From an uncultured Candidatus Saccharibacteria bacterium (lineage in GTDB: Bacteria; Patescibacteriota; Saccharimonadia; Saccharimonadales; Saccharimonadaceae): a stretch of DNA of 64,000 nt. The notes below the pieces were generated by a model. It had not been told where the DNA came from, did no database searches, and worked only from the letters and a program-made list of their open reading frames with translations. Both the position numbers and the translations under genes were made by a program. Location of the stretch: positions 40,623 to 104,622 of the forward strand of contig CAMVAM010000004.1 of the NCBI GenBank assembly GCA_947165465.1. Reading direction: 5' to 3'. This document shows positions 39,681 to 51,480 of this stretch, in pieces. The first letter of the stretch is position 1; each line of letters starts with the position of its first letter.

Positions 39681-40222
39681 ACGCCAGGACTAAATAATTT
39701 CAGTTTCTTCTCGTGGGCTTTGTAATTTTTGTCGTGCGAACCAACTTCGGCCCAAAAGGCTTTAGAATGATCCATATGGTTTAGATGCGCTAGCTCATGT
39801 AGAATTACGTAATCACGGAGCGGTTCCGGCACATTCATGAGACCGATGTTTAAAGAGATCACGCGATTTGAAGAACAGCTTCCCCATCTAGTATTGGCAT
39901 GAGTTAGACGACATTTTTCGTATGAATAGCCATAAAGTTTAGCATGATACTCTAAGCGATAAGGAAGGTATTCTTTCGCTTTTTTCATCAATAGTTTCTT
40001 TTGATAGTCGCGCGAGCGTTGCTCTTTTGGATCTTTTACAGGAAGCTTTTCGCGAATTAATTCGCGATTGGAATTTAAAAATCTTTTAGCCAAAAAATCA
40101 GAAGTGTATTTTGGTACACTCATTTGGAGTCTACCTGAAGTAGAAATCGAAAAGCGCACAGATTTAGCCAGTGGGCTTTTTCGGACGACTACTTCGCCGA
40201 ATTCAGAATCATTTATGAGCAT
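39677..40222 (-). CDS. YgjP-like (DUF45) zinc metalloprotease
   Basis: TRWGSCSSNRVISLNIGLMNVPEPLRDYVILHELAHLNHMDHSKAFW. Confidence 0.9.
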   Translation of the reverse strand: MLINDSEFGEVVVRKSPLAKSVRFSISTSGRLQMSVPKYTSDFLAKRFLNSNRELIREKLPVKDPKEQRSRDYQKKLLMKKAKEYLPYRLEYHAKLYGYSYEKCRLTHANTRWGSCSSNRVISLNIGLMNVPEPLRDYVILHELAHLNHMDHSKAFWAEVGSHDKNYKAHEKKLKLFSPGV

Positions 40223-40703
40223 CAGCTAAACCAGTAACCGCGTGTCTTGTTTGCGTTTCAAAAGTGTGCTTACCGGAAAGAATAATCGGGCGCTCGAGTT
40301 CGGAAGGGGCTTCGAGTTTTTCAATCGCTTCGTCGTAAGCACTTTTAGCTTTACTGACGGACTTAAAGCGTAGTTTCATGCGATTGCGAATAGTGGCGAT
40401 GTCGGTCTGAATCCAGATTAGGTCGACGTCATACCCTGCCACGATGAAGACATTTTTAACTTCTTGGCGTTGCTTCTCGGTGTCGAGACCGCCTTCAATA
40501 ATTACAGTATGTTTAGTATGAGTAATAAGCCCCAAGATGGCAATGATTTGCTCTCTCGAAAACTTATTCTTATTGGCGATATCATCTAAATCGTAATATG
40601 CCAAATTGAATTTGTTTGCGAATTTCATCGCAAAAGTTGTTTTGCCGCTACAAGGTGCACCGAAAACCAGAAGCGCGCGCGGTTTAGATTTTTTACCTTC
40701 CAT
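40209..40703 (-). CDS. P-loop kinase-like AAA ATPase
   Basis: ALLVFGAPCSGKTTFAMKFA Walker A; YYDLDDI; VIIEGGLD. Confidence 0.75.
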   Translation of the reverse strand: MEGKKSKPRALLVFGAPCSGKTTFAMKFANKFNLAYYDLDDIANKNKFSREQIIAILGLITHTKHTVIIEGGLDTEKQRQEVKNVFIVAGYDVDLIWIQTDIATIRNRMKLRFKSVSKAKSAYDEAIEKLEAPSELERPIILSGKHTFETQTRHAVTGLADAHK

Positions 40704-40745
40704 AATACCCCCATTGTAGCACAAGTTTATCTATTAGTGCAAAAA

Positions 40746-41654
40746 TTAATTGATAAACAGTTTTCTGTCCAAACTAAGTGTGTCAACGAAGTCAGTAATG
40801 ACACGAATTTCATTTGAAACTTTTTCAATTTCAGCCTTCTCGTCGATTGGTTTTGAAGATTTTGGTGCTTCAAATGAGTCTTTGCCATCATTAAGGCCAA
40901 TAAGGAGAGTGTTGTTTAAGAAACCAAACATCACACGATTCTTATGAATCTCACTAATCTTTTGAATCTTCTCCATGATTGCTGGATCGAGAAGATAAAA
41001 AGCCTCGAACCCATCCTGCGCATAGATTTTGAAAATCTTATTGAATTCAACGGATTCAGTCGAGAGTTTAGACATTTTACGCCCAGTAGTCTTATCTTTC
41101 CCTGGGACTCTTGCCGAGCGGCCGAATTTTTTTCCGATTAATTGAAGTTTAAAGCTGAACTTCTTTGGAAATTCAAAAACCATGTATTTGCCTTTAAAAA
41201 TCGTGACGTATTGGGTATTGCCGTCTGAATCGGTGTATTCTTCCTGAATATGAACGTCGGCCTGTACAAAATTCACGCCCTTGTACGTTCCCTGTGCCAA
41301 GTCATTTGAAGTATATACGTCACCCGTGTGAACCATCTCGCTAGCGCGAAGCAAGTTGCGGTTTAAGCCGACATTATGTTGATAAACTAGGTTCGTAAAT
41401 ACACTCGCTAGATTTCTTCTAATAAAATAATCCTTATATGCTGTATTATAGGCTTCCGCTTCTTTGCGTGTGACAAACGCAATGATGATTGCGCCGAATG
41501 CAAATGCAAACAAGGCAATAAAGATTGCAATGAATGATGCAAAGGCAAAAGTGAGACCACCAATAATTAAGCTGATAATGGCGACAATTGTCCATGCATG
41601 GACCAGTTTGTCGTGATAAGTAATTCTTGCTTTTTCAACATCTTTAAATTCCAT
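40746..41654 (-). CDS. DUF3137-family membrane protein
   Basis: Two TMs then KGVNFVQADVHIQEEY...IFKGKYMVFEFPKKF; VEFNKIFKIYAQDGFEAFYLLDPAIMEKI. Confidence 0.75.
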   Translation of the reverse strand: MEFKDVEKARITYHDKLVHAWTIVAIISLIIGGLTFAFASFIAIFIALFAFAFGAIIIAFVTRKEAEAYNTAYKDYFIRRNLASVFTNLVYQHNVGLNRNLLRASEMVHTGDVYTSNDLAQGTYKGVNFVQADVHIQEEYTDSDGNTQYVTIFKGKYMVFEFPKKFSFKLQLIGKKFGRSARVPGKDKTTGRKMSKLSTESVEFNKIFKIYAQDGFEAFYLLDPAIMEKIQKISEIHKNRVMFGFLNNTLLIGLNDGKDSFEAPKSSKPIDEKAEIEKVSNEIRVITDFVDTLSLDRKLFIN

Positions 41655-41742
41655 GATTTTATTATAAAACAAAACTTTAAAAATATCTGTTTTTTATAGA
41701 CAAAGCATAGGCAAAATCAATCCACTGCATCATGAAGAATTT

Positions 41743-42786
41743 CTAGTTATTAACTCTATGATGGGCAGTTGGAGAATTCATATCAAGTTTTTTAAATTCA
41801 TAACCATTGGCGAGGCCAAACTGAATAATCTTTTCTACCGCTTCAACCGAAAAGCCTTTTGAATCGTGTTGTAAAACAATCGAATCGCCATATTCTTTAA
41901 AGGCATAGACAACGTTTTCAAAAACGGCATTTGGTGTATAAGCGTTTCCGGCATCACCAGAAGATATATTCCAGTCAAAGAAGACGAATCCTTTATTCGT
42001 AACTTCTTTTACGAGTTTCGTCATAATCCCAGAGCCACCATCATACTTTGCACTCACAGTATTTGAACTGCCACCCGGAAAACGCATTAGCATTGAAGTA
42101 TATCCGGTGAGGTTTTTAACACGATTTTGTACTGTATAAAGATCAGCAAAGAAATTTGCGGTGCTTTGATATACATATGAATAATCATGCGAAGCGGTGT
42201 GAAGTCCAATCGCGTGGCCTTCATTATATTCACGCACAATCATTGCATCGTCACCATAACCTGTAACAAAGAAAGTAGCTTTTATGTCATATTTTTTCAG
42301 GATATCAAGAAGAAGTGCAGTGTGTTGGCTCGGTCCATCATCAAATGTCAGATAGATTGTGCCATGATATTTTGGAATAACATTTACAATGCGCTCTTTT
42401 TTACTGGTATTTTGCAAACTATCCATTGATGAATAAGTTACCTTATAAGTTCCGGCAGTATTAGTGTCAACTGCTCCAGAAACTACTACTTCCACTTCCT
42501 CGCAGCTATCGACTGCAGTGGCACCAAGTTCTTCATATTTTTCACCAACTTTCAGAGAAATTGTGCCATTTCCGATTAATGAAATTTCTGGTGCTTCTTC
42601 GTCTTTTGTTGTGCAAAAGCTATCTGCAGTTCCCTCCGCTTTCTCCATCATGTGTTCATCAAAATTATTTTTGGCGGCATAACAACCGATTGTGAATAAA
42701 GAAACTACAACTAGCACCAGAATTAAAAATAACCTAAGCCAACGATGCCTAGGTTTTGGTTGTACTATTTGTGGCTGTTCTTCCAT
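41743..42786 (-). CDS. Membrane-anchored polysaccharide deacetylase with Ig-like domain
   Basis: DUF5011-like VGEKYEELGATAVDSCEEV..VDTNTAGTYKVTY; NodB motifs YLTFDDGPSQHT, GLHTASHDYSY, MRFPGGSSN. Confidence 0.9.
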   Translation of the reverse strand: MEEQPQIVQPKPRHRWLRLFLILVLVVVSLFTIGCYAAKNNFDEHMMEKAEGTADSFCTTKDEEAPEISLIGNGTISLKVGEKYEELGATAVDSCEEVEVVVSGAVDTNTAGTYKVTYSSMDSLQNTSKKERIVNVIPKYHGTIYLTFDDGPSQHTALLLDILKKYDIKATFFVTGYGDDAMIVREYNEGHAIGLHTASHDYSYVYQSTANFFADLYTVQNRVKNLTGYTSMLMRFPGGSSNTVSAKYDGGSGIMTKLVKEVTNKGFVFFDWNISSGDAGNAYTPNAVFENVVYAFKEYGDSIVLQHDSKGFSVEAVEKIIQFGLANGYEFKKLDMNSPTAHHRVNN

Positions 42787-42862
42787 GTGAACCTTTTCTT
42801 AATTTTATCATATTTTAATCTTATTTATGCAATAAAAAATCTCGAAATCAAGCTTATGCTAT

Positions 42863-45800
42863 ATGACAAAAAATGATAAAATTATATGGAACAAGGTTAT
42901 GTTATTGGGCAAAAGAAACAGAGGGATGAAGATATCCGAATTTCGTAGAATTCGGAGGCCTTTGACAGTTGGAGTTTATTCCCTGTTTATCTTGATTGGT
43001 ATTGGTTTTTTGCTGCCGTTCGCTAGGACCCAAAGCTCAGTAGAGGCTCTTATTGACCTAACCGGCGAAGCATCTATTACGATGACATCGATAAAAAACA
43101 GCGCCACGGTCACAATTGATCCGTCAGCGACCGGTGTATTCGAAACTACATCAGGTGAAGGTGATATTGCATTCTCTGTTTCGACTACTAATTACACTGG
43201 CTATACGCTTTCCGCCCGTAGCACAGTGACGACGCTTAATAAAGAGACTAGCTCGATTGCTTCCCTCACTTCCGGAGTTACAGCTGAACAGTTCGCACTA
43301 GGCGGGAACACTACCCTTAGTAACCGTTGGGGCTACAAACCGAGCTTCTACAATTCGGAGGCAAATAGCTATTACTTTGGCTCCTCTACATCTGCAGTGA
43401 CGCTTGACCATACGGTAGCTGCAAATAGCACAGCAAAGGATTATACTATCTCACTTGGCGCAAGAGTCGACAATACGCTCCCTTCCGGTAGCTATATCAA
43501 CGATAATTTCATCTTGGAAGCCGTTGCGAACGTCGTTCCAACATCAATACTCACAATTAGCTATGGAGACCATGTTACCGGTGTAAGTATTGGTGGCACA
43601 AACGTGACTAGTGGCGAAACGGTTAAACTAATCGTCGGTGCCCCATATAGTATTTCCATGACGACCGACCAATATTTCAATCGTGCTAGCTGGACGGCAA
43701 CCACCGGCACTATCGCGTCAGCTAGTTCTCTTTCAACCACATATACCATTACTTCGAGTAATGCCACTTTGACTGCAACTGGTTTATTCAATGGTCCGGA
43801 AATCCAAAACCTTAGTGACGCCAACTGTACCTCAACGGCCAGCCTCGCTATAGATACTCGCGACGAGACGATTTATCAGGTTAAACGCCTCGAGGACGGT
43901 CGTTGCTGGATGATGCAGAATCTCGACCTCGGTCGTACAGCGCTTTCGGCAGATCTTACAAGTAGTAACACGAATATCTCCTCGACAATCTCTTTCTCGA
44001 CATTTAATAACTGGATTAAAGCGGCTGGTACTTGGACATATTCAGACGGCGAAGTGATTCCTGTCACCGGTACCGATTCGGTTTCTGATGTTCCATATGG
44101 TACCCTGTACAACTATTATGCAGTTTCAGCCGGTACGATTGCCGGTTATACAAATGCTAATAACGCAGTTTATGATATTTGCCCAGCCGGATGGCGTCTC
44201 CCGACCGGTGGCACAAATGGAGAATTCGCCGGTGTTTACGCCTATCACGACTCTTATAATGGTTTCCGCGCCTCCGAAGCTGACGGCGGTCTAGCTTACC
44301 CACTTTCTGGTGCATTTGTGCAATCCGGTCCGGGATCTGTGGACACCGCAGGTATTTATTGGGCATCGACCATCTCGACTGGTAGCAACTGGGCCCAGGG
44401 TAAGTACGATATTTCGATGCAAGAATTATATATTACAGAAGCGATAGAAGAACCAATCGTAATCGAAGAGCCATCAGTCTTCCTTGGTGATGCAGACTAT
44501 CGCACGCTAGGCATCGCGGCTCGTTGTATCAAAAAACGTGCATCGCATACCCTAACGGTAAACTATGGTGCTGGCGTCCAAGCTGTCTATGTCAACGGCA
44601 ACCTTATCGCAAACGCCGGTACAATCAGTATTGAAGAAGGCGTCCCACATCCAATTAAAGTGATATTTGATAAGAACTATGCATTCAGTAGCTGGTCTGC
44701 TACGTCTGGCACTATCGGCACAGCAAGCGAGCAGTTCACTACTTATGCTATAGGAAGCTCCAACGCTACACTTACGGCAAACGGTGCAGTGTTTACTGGT
44801 GGCGTAATTCAAAATCTTGACTCCTCGTTATGTACGACAACTGAAGCTAAGTTTAAAGACAATCGTGACAACCAGGTTTACACTGTCAAACGTCTCGCCG
44901 ATGGTAGATGTTGGATGATGCAAAACCTCGATCTCGGGCGTACGAGTTTAACTGTAGACCTAACCAGTGCAAACTCAAATCTCGAAACAACGGTACCTGC
45001 TGCAACATTTAATAGTTGGGTTACAAGTTCCTCCCCGGCCGCCAGCTATGATACTGGTGTAGTATACCCAGCAAGTGGTATGGTCCTTGAATCAGATATT
45101 CCAAAAGGTACATATTATAACTTCTATGCGGCTAGTGGTGGCTCAATTTCTGGTTCATCGAATGCCAATAACGCCACGCATGATATCTGCCCGGCCGGTT
45201 GGAGATTGCCAACCGGAGGCGCTAATAGTGAAATGAGAAAAATGAGCGATTTGTATTCTGAAGACTTAATGATTAGAACGCCGAGCGCAATGGGTGGTGC
45301 AGCATTTGGTATTGCAGGGTACTTTAATACCGCCGGCTCAATCTTAAGCAGCTATGGTGATTATTGGACCGCAACTCGTTCTTCAAATACGAACATGAGG
45401 TATTTAATGACGTTTGGCAGTGGCTATGGCTATAACGATAATAGCACTTTGAACCGTAGAAGTGGCGCTTCAATTCGTTGTATTCTTGATCAAATGACTA
45501 TCTCTGATTTGCAATACTTGCAAGACTTTGCTTCCCTCACAAATCAAGAAAGGAGTGAGGTTTTATCGAGCATGCTAGAAGGCCAAACCTACCAGCTAAC
45601 CGATAACCGCGACAGTAAGGTTTATGATATTGCAAAGATGAAAGACGGGCACATTTGGCTTGCCGAAAACCTTGATCTTGGTCGCACTACTTTGTCTAAC
45701 GACCTTACTAGTGCTAATACCAATTTAAGCAACACAATTCCGTATGCCACATTTAATGGGTGGAAGAAATCAACCGGCACTATGACTTATGCTAACGGTG

Positions 45801-48800
45801 AGTTCATTAATGTTACCGGTACTGATGAGGCGTCTGGTACCGCATATGGCACACTATATAATTATTATGCAGCTACGGCAGGTACCATTAAAGGCAGCGA
45901 AAGTGGCGAAGATGCCCACTTTGATATCTGTCCAGCTGGCTGGAGATTACCAACCGGTGGCTCTTCAGGGGAATTTCAAGCTCTCTACACCGAGTATCCA
46001 AGCAACGCACGGATGAGAGCTCCAATCGCTGAATCCGGTGCCGCGTTTACGCTTGCCGGCGTATTCTATGGTGGAGCCCCAACCTATCAAGAAACCAATG
46101 GCCGTCTCTGGTCCTCGACGAGAGTTGATAGCTCAAATGTAAATATCAATTTCATGAGTACTACGGGCGTTAGCCCGGCTAGTACTAATGGTCGCCGTGA
46201 TGGGTGCTCAATTAGGTGCATTGTTAAAACTAACGTCTATACGCTTACTATTTCGTATGGTACAGGCGTTTCCGGTGTTGTAATTAATGGTGTTACATAT
46301 CATAATGGCGATACGGTTAATCTCGAACCGGGCGTCTCGAATACAATTACCATGACGACATCACCAGCCTATGCATTCACCACCTGGTTAGCAACTTCTG
46401 GCACTGTCGGAAACGTCCTAGCCCAGTCTACTACGTACACTATTGGATCAACTAATGCGACATTGTCAGTAACCGCAACCTTCTCGCCACCAAACCTCCA
46501 AAACATCGACCAGTCTAACTGTACCTCAACCCCATCAATTGCGGTAGATACACGCGATGATCATCTATATACTATTCAACGCCTCGACGACGGCAATTGT
46601 TGGATGATGGAAAACTTAGACCTTGGCCGCACCACGCTTACCACAGACCTTACGAGCTCAAATACAAATCTTTCCACCACTATTACGGCAGCTACATTTA
46701 ACAGCTGGAAGAAGACTGGTGGCGGCCCATCATTTACTGATGGTGAATTCATCTCTATATCTGGTACAGATTCTGTTTCTGACACAGACTATGGCACATT
46801 GTATAACTATTATGCTGCCTCGGCAGGAACTGTTTCTGGCAATGTTAACCGTAATAATGCAGTTTACGATCTTTGCCCTGCGGGATGGCGACTCCCAATC
46901 GGCACCGTTAATGGAGAATTTCAAGAATTATACTCATACTACAACTCGGCTAATAGCATTAGAGCATCAATTAATGATTCTGGGGCTGCGTTCGCTTTAG
47001 CGGGGGATTTCCTTCAAGGCGCACCAGTGAGACAAGGAAGCGACGGCTTCTATTGGACTTCTTCAAATGGCTACACTGATACAGGCGTATTCGCCCTAGT
47101 TGTACATACAACGAGCGTATATCCGAGCAGTGGCGCTGATCGTAATCTTGGTGCTTCGATTCGTTGTGTAGCCAAAAAAACAGCTCACTCAGTAACTGTC
47201 ACATATGCTACCGGTATTTCAAACGTCACAGTTAATGGTACCTCCGTCCCTAATGGCGGCTCTATTAGCCTTGAGGAAGGCGTAAAATATGCAATAAATG
47301 CATATGTTTCCACAGGTTTCTCTTGGGGTGCATGGTCGGTATCGTCTGGCACAATTGTCCAGTCCAGCTCGTCATCAATGATATATACAATAGGAACTAC
47401 AGACGATACAATTACAATGACCACAACATTTATTGGTCCAAATATTCAAAACCTTGCACCGAATAATTGTACTTCAACACCAAACAACGCTAAGGACACT
47501 CGTGATGGACGTATATACACTATTAAGCGTCTCGACGATGGCAATTGTTGGATGATGGAAAACCTCGACCTTGGCCGTACCACGCTTACTACGGACCTTA
47601 CAAGTTCCAACACAAATTTATCCACCACTGTTACGGCAGCAACATTCAATGGTTGGAAAAAGACTACCGGCTCATATACATTAACTGATGGAGAATATAT
47701 CGCCATATCAGGCACAGACTCCGTGTCCAATACGGAATATGGCGTACTATACAACTATCACGCCGCCACCGCTGGTACTGTTACTGGTAGTACAAACAAT
47801 AAAGATGCAAAATACGACATTTGTCCAGCCGGATGGAGATTGCCAACCGGCAATACGGAAGGTGAAATCTACGAATTATATGAAGAATATCATTCCAATG
47901 CACTCATTAGAGCATCTATCAATGACTCCGGGGCTGCCTTTGCACTTGCTGGCCATTTCTATAACAGCACTCCGACTGCTGAGGGATCCTATGGCCATTA
48001 TTGGACTTCCACGCGGGCCAACGATGCAAGCATGTACAATTTTTATCTAAGCACTTCAAGTGTGACGCCGGCAAACTATAATCATAGAGGAACCGGAAGC
48101 TCTATGCGCTGTATATTAACAGAGCCAAAGACAATATCCGATCTAACATATATGCAAGATTTTAGGAAACTTGCTGACTACGATAAAGCATCAGTGATAG
48201 CATCAATGTCCTATGATACTACCTATGACCTTATTGATAATCGAGATAATAGAACATATAAAGTCGCGAAGTTGAAGGATGGTAATATTTGGATGGCGGA
48301 AAACCTAGATCTCGGTCATACGAGCTTATCGGTAAATCTTACAAGTACAAATACGAATGTCAGTACATCGGTTACAGCTGCTACTTTCAATGGTTGGATT
48401 ACTACTTCTGCGGTAGGAACTAATGATGCCGGTGAAGTAATGGCCGTCTCGGGAACTGATGAAACATCCGGTACGGCTTATGGCACGCTATATAATTATT
48501 ATGCTGCATCAGCCGGAGAAGTAACGGGCAGTTCGTATACAGCAAATGCAAATAATGATCTTTGTCCTGCTGGATGGAGAATGCCAACTGGTAGTATGTA
48601 TGGAGAAATGTATCAATTGTATAGTGTGACCGATTATAATTCTCCAACGTTGTTTAGGACACCAATTACGAGTGGTGGAGCTGGTTTTTCACTCGCTGGA
48701 GTTGCTTGGAGCGGTACACCAGAATATACCTCATATTATGCCAGTTATTGGACGTCCACGATGGCTAGTAGTACTCTTGCGTATAGAGCTAGTATGAATA

Positions 48801-49630
48801 AAACTAGTGTCGGTGCGGATGGTAGTGATAATAGATCGCCACTTGGTTCAATCCGTTGCATCGCAAAGCTGACGGATAATATAATTAGCGATTATACGTA
48901 CATGCAAGAGCTACGCACGCTAACTGCTGAGACGAAGGAAATACTCATGGAATCAATGACGGCTAATGCAAATTATACTTTGACAGATGCACGTGACAAT
49001 GCGTCGTATACAATTTCAAAGCTCAATAACGACAGCATTTGGATGACGCAAAACCTCGATTTAGGCCGCACTGACCTAACGATTAATCTAATGTCATCTA
49101 ACACGAACATTGATGTCCCATCTGTTTCTGCATCCACATTTAACGGTTGGCGCAAAACATCTGGGACCAACACAACCGATGCTGGCGAATATATAAATGT
49201 ATCAGGCACAGATTCGGTCAATGGTTCAGCGCATGGCACGTTGTATAATTACTATGCGGCGACGGCAGGAACTATCTCGGGCACCTCTAACGACACCGCT
49301 GCCACTTACGATATCTGTCCTGCAGGTTGGCGACTTCCAACTGGAGGCCCTACTGTAAATGCTGATATATACAAAATGTATAGCGCTACTGGCTATGGTA
49401 CGTATGACAGTATGAGGCAGTCAAACGCTAATGGCGGGCTCGGCTTCACGCTAAGCGGTTATTTCCAAAATGGTGTTGCCTTCAACCAGAATAACTACGG
49501 GAATTACTGGGCGTCAAACGCATACTCTACTGCAAACAGATATATCTTCTATTTCACAGCTACAGTTGCATATCCAAATCGTAATAACGCTCGTGGGTAT
49601 GGCTATTCAATTCGCTGCATTTTGAAATAA
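42863..49630 (+). CDS. Giant secreted protein with 7 FISUMP modules and 4 beta-repeat linkers
   Basis: Signal-anchor-like VGVYSLFILIGIGFLLPF; seven copies of DxRDxxxYxxxxLxDGxxWMxxNLDLGRT...YGTLYNYYAASAG...CPAGWRLPTGG...IRCI. Exact start (42863/42899/42926) uncertain. Confidence 0.87.
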   Translation: MTKNDKIIWNKVMLLGKRNRGMKISEFRRIRRPLTVGVYSLFILIGIGFLLPFARTQSSVEALIDLTGEASITMTSIKNSATVTIDPSATGVFETTSGEGDIAFSVSTTNYTGYTLSARSTVTTLNKETSSIASLTSGVTAEQFALGGNTTLSNRWGYKPSFYNSEANSYYFGSSTSAVTLDHTVAANSTAKDYTISLGARVDNTLPSGSYINDNFILEAVANVVPTSILTISYGDHVTGVSIGGTNVTSGETVKLIVGAPYSISMTTDQYFNRASWTATTGTIASASSLSTTYTITSSNATLTATGLFNGPEIQNLSDANCTSTASLAIDTRDETIYQVKRLEDGRCWMMQNLDLGRTALSADLTSSNTNISSTISFSTFNNWIKAAGTWTYSDGEVIPVTGTDSVSDVPYGTLYNYYAVSAGTIAGYTNANNAVYDICPAGWRLPTGGTNGEFAGVYAYHDSYNGFRASEADGGLAYPLSGAFVQSGPGSVDTAGIYWASTISTGSNWAQGKYDISMQELYITEAIEEPIVIEEPSVFLGDADYRTLGIAARCIKKRASHTLTVNYGAGVQAVYVNGNLIANAGTISIEEGVPHPIKVIFDKNYAFSSWSATSGTIGTASEQFTTYAIGSSNATLTANGAVFTGGVIQNLDSSLCTTTEAKFKDNRDNQVYTVKRLADGRCWMMQNLDLGRTSLTVDLTSANSNLETTVPAATFNSWVTSSSPAASYDTGVVYPASGMVLESDIPKGTYYNFYAASGGSISGSSNANNATHDICPAGWRLPTGGANSEMRKMSDLYSEDLMIRTPSAMGGAAFGIAGYFNTAGSILSSYGDYWTATRSSNTNMRYLMTFGSGYGYNDNSTLNRRSGASIRCILDQMTISDLQYLQDFASLTNQERSEVLSSMLEGQTYQLTDNRDSKVYDIAKMKDGHIWLAENLDLGRTTLSNDLTSANTNLSNTIPYATFNGWKKSTGTMTYANGEFINVTGTDEASGTAYGTLYNYYAATAGTIKGSESGEDAHFDICPAGWRLPTGGSSGEFQALYTEYPSNARMRAPIAESGAAFTLAGVFYGGAPTYQETNGRLWSSTRVDSSNVNINFMSTTGVSPASTNGRRDGCSIRCIVKTNVYTLTISYGTGVSGVVINGVTYHNGDTVNLEPGVSNTITMTTSPAYAFTTWLATSGTVGNVLAQSTTYTIGSTNATLSVTATFSPPNLQNIDQSNCTSTPSIAVDTRDDHLYTIQRLDDGNCWMMENLDLGRTTLTTDLTSSNTNLSTTITAATFNSWKKTGGGPSFTDGEFISISGTDSVSDTDYGTLYNYYAASAGTVSGNVNRNNAVYDLCPAGWRLPIGTVNGEFQELYSYYNSANSIRASINDSGAAFALAGDFLQGAPVRQGSDGFYWTSSNGYTDTGVFALVVHTTSVYPSSGADRNLGASIRCVAKKTAHSVTVTYATGISNVTVNGTSVPNGGSISLEEGVKYAINAYVSTGFSWGAWSVSSGTIVQSSSSSMIYTIGTTDDTITMTTTFIGPNIQNLAPNNCTSTPNNAKDTRDGRIYTIKRLDDGNCWMMENLDLGRTTLTTDLTSSNTNLSTTVTAATFNGWKKTTGSYTLTDGEYIAISGTDSVSNTEYGVLYNYHAATAGTVTGSTNNKDAKYDICPAGWRLPTGNTEGEIYELYEEYHSNALIRASINDSGAAFALAGHFYNSTPTAEGSYGHYWTSTRANDASMYNFYLSTSSVTPANYNHRGTGSSMRCILTEPKTISDLTYMQDFRKLADYDKASVIASMSYDTTYDLIDNRDNRTYKVAKLKDGNIWMAENLDLGHTSLSVNLTSTNTNVSTSVTAATFNGWITTSAVGTNDAGEVMAVSGTDETSGTAYGTLYNYYAASAGEVTGSSYTANANNDLCPAGWRMPTGSMYGEMYQLYSVTDYNSPTLFRTPITSGGAGFSLAGVAWSGTPEYTSYYASYWTSTMASSTLAYRASMNKTSVGADGSDNRSPLGSIRCIAKLTDNIISDYTYMQELRTLTAETKEILMESMTANANYTLTDARDNASYTISKLNNDSIWMTQNLDLGRTDLTINLMSSNTNIDVPSVSASTFNGWRKTSGTNTTDAGEYINVSGTDSVNGSAHGTLYNYYAATAGTISGTSNDTAATYDICPAGWRLPTGGPTVNADIYKMYSATGYGTYDSMRQSNANGGLGFTLSGYFQNGVAFNQNNYGNYWASNAYSTANRYIFYFTATVAYPNRNNARGYGYSIRCILK
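46237..48120 (+). repeat. Tandem duplicated beta-linker + FISUMP unit (modules 4 and 5, about 930 bp each)
   Basis: 46237-47170 and 47188-48120 share near-identical DNA around ..GACGGCAATTGTTGGATGATGGAAAAC..CTTGGCCG.ACCACGCTTAC.AC.GACCTTAC.AG.... with mostly synonymous differences. Confidence 0.7.
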
Positions 49631-49672
49631 ACCTTCTTTCATCGTGCTATAATAAAAAAATAGTTTAGATAG

Positions 49673-51298
<1,626 letters not shown>

Positions 51299-51312
51299 TT
51301 AGCCATAAAAAA

Positions 51313-51388
51313 TGGCAGGGGCGGCAAGACTTGAACTCGCGACACCTGGTTTTGGAGACCAGTGCTCTACCAACTGAGCTACACCCCT
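51313..51388 (-). tRNA. tRNA-Trp(CCA), CCA encoded
   Basis: AGGGGTGTAGCTCAGTTGGTAGAGCACTGGTCTCCAAAACCAGGTGTCGCGAGTTCAAGTCTTGCCGCCCCTGCCA. Confidence 0.96.
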
Positions 51389-51480
51389 ACAAAAGTATAT
51401 GTAATATTTTATCATATTTTTAATAAAAAATCATCAAAAAATTAGCACAAATGTTTTAAAACGTGCTAAAATTAAAAGTG

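Noticed and set aside
19196-49630. LPTGG motifs (CPAGWRLPTGG) resembling sortase sorting signals
   Set aside because: They are internal, recur in FISUMP modules, lack the LPXTG spacing and have no following TM/positive tail, so they are a core motif of the fold.
19196-49630. Diversity-generating retroelement targeting the repeated FISUMP domains
   Set aside because: No reverse transcriptase ORF and no template/variable repeat pair with adenine-specific differences were seen; differences between modules 4 and 5 look synonymous.
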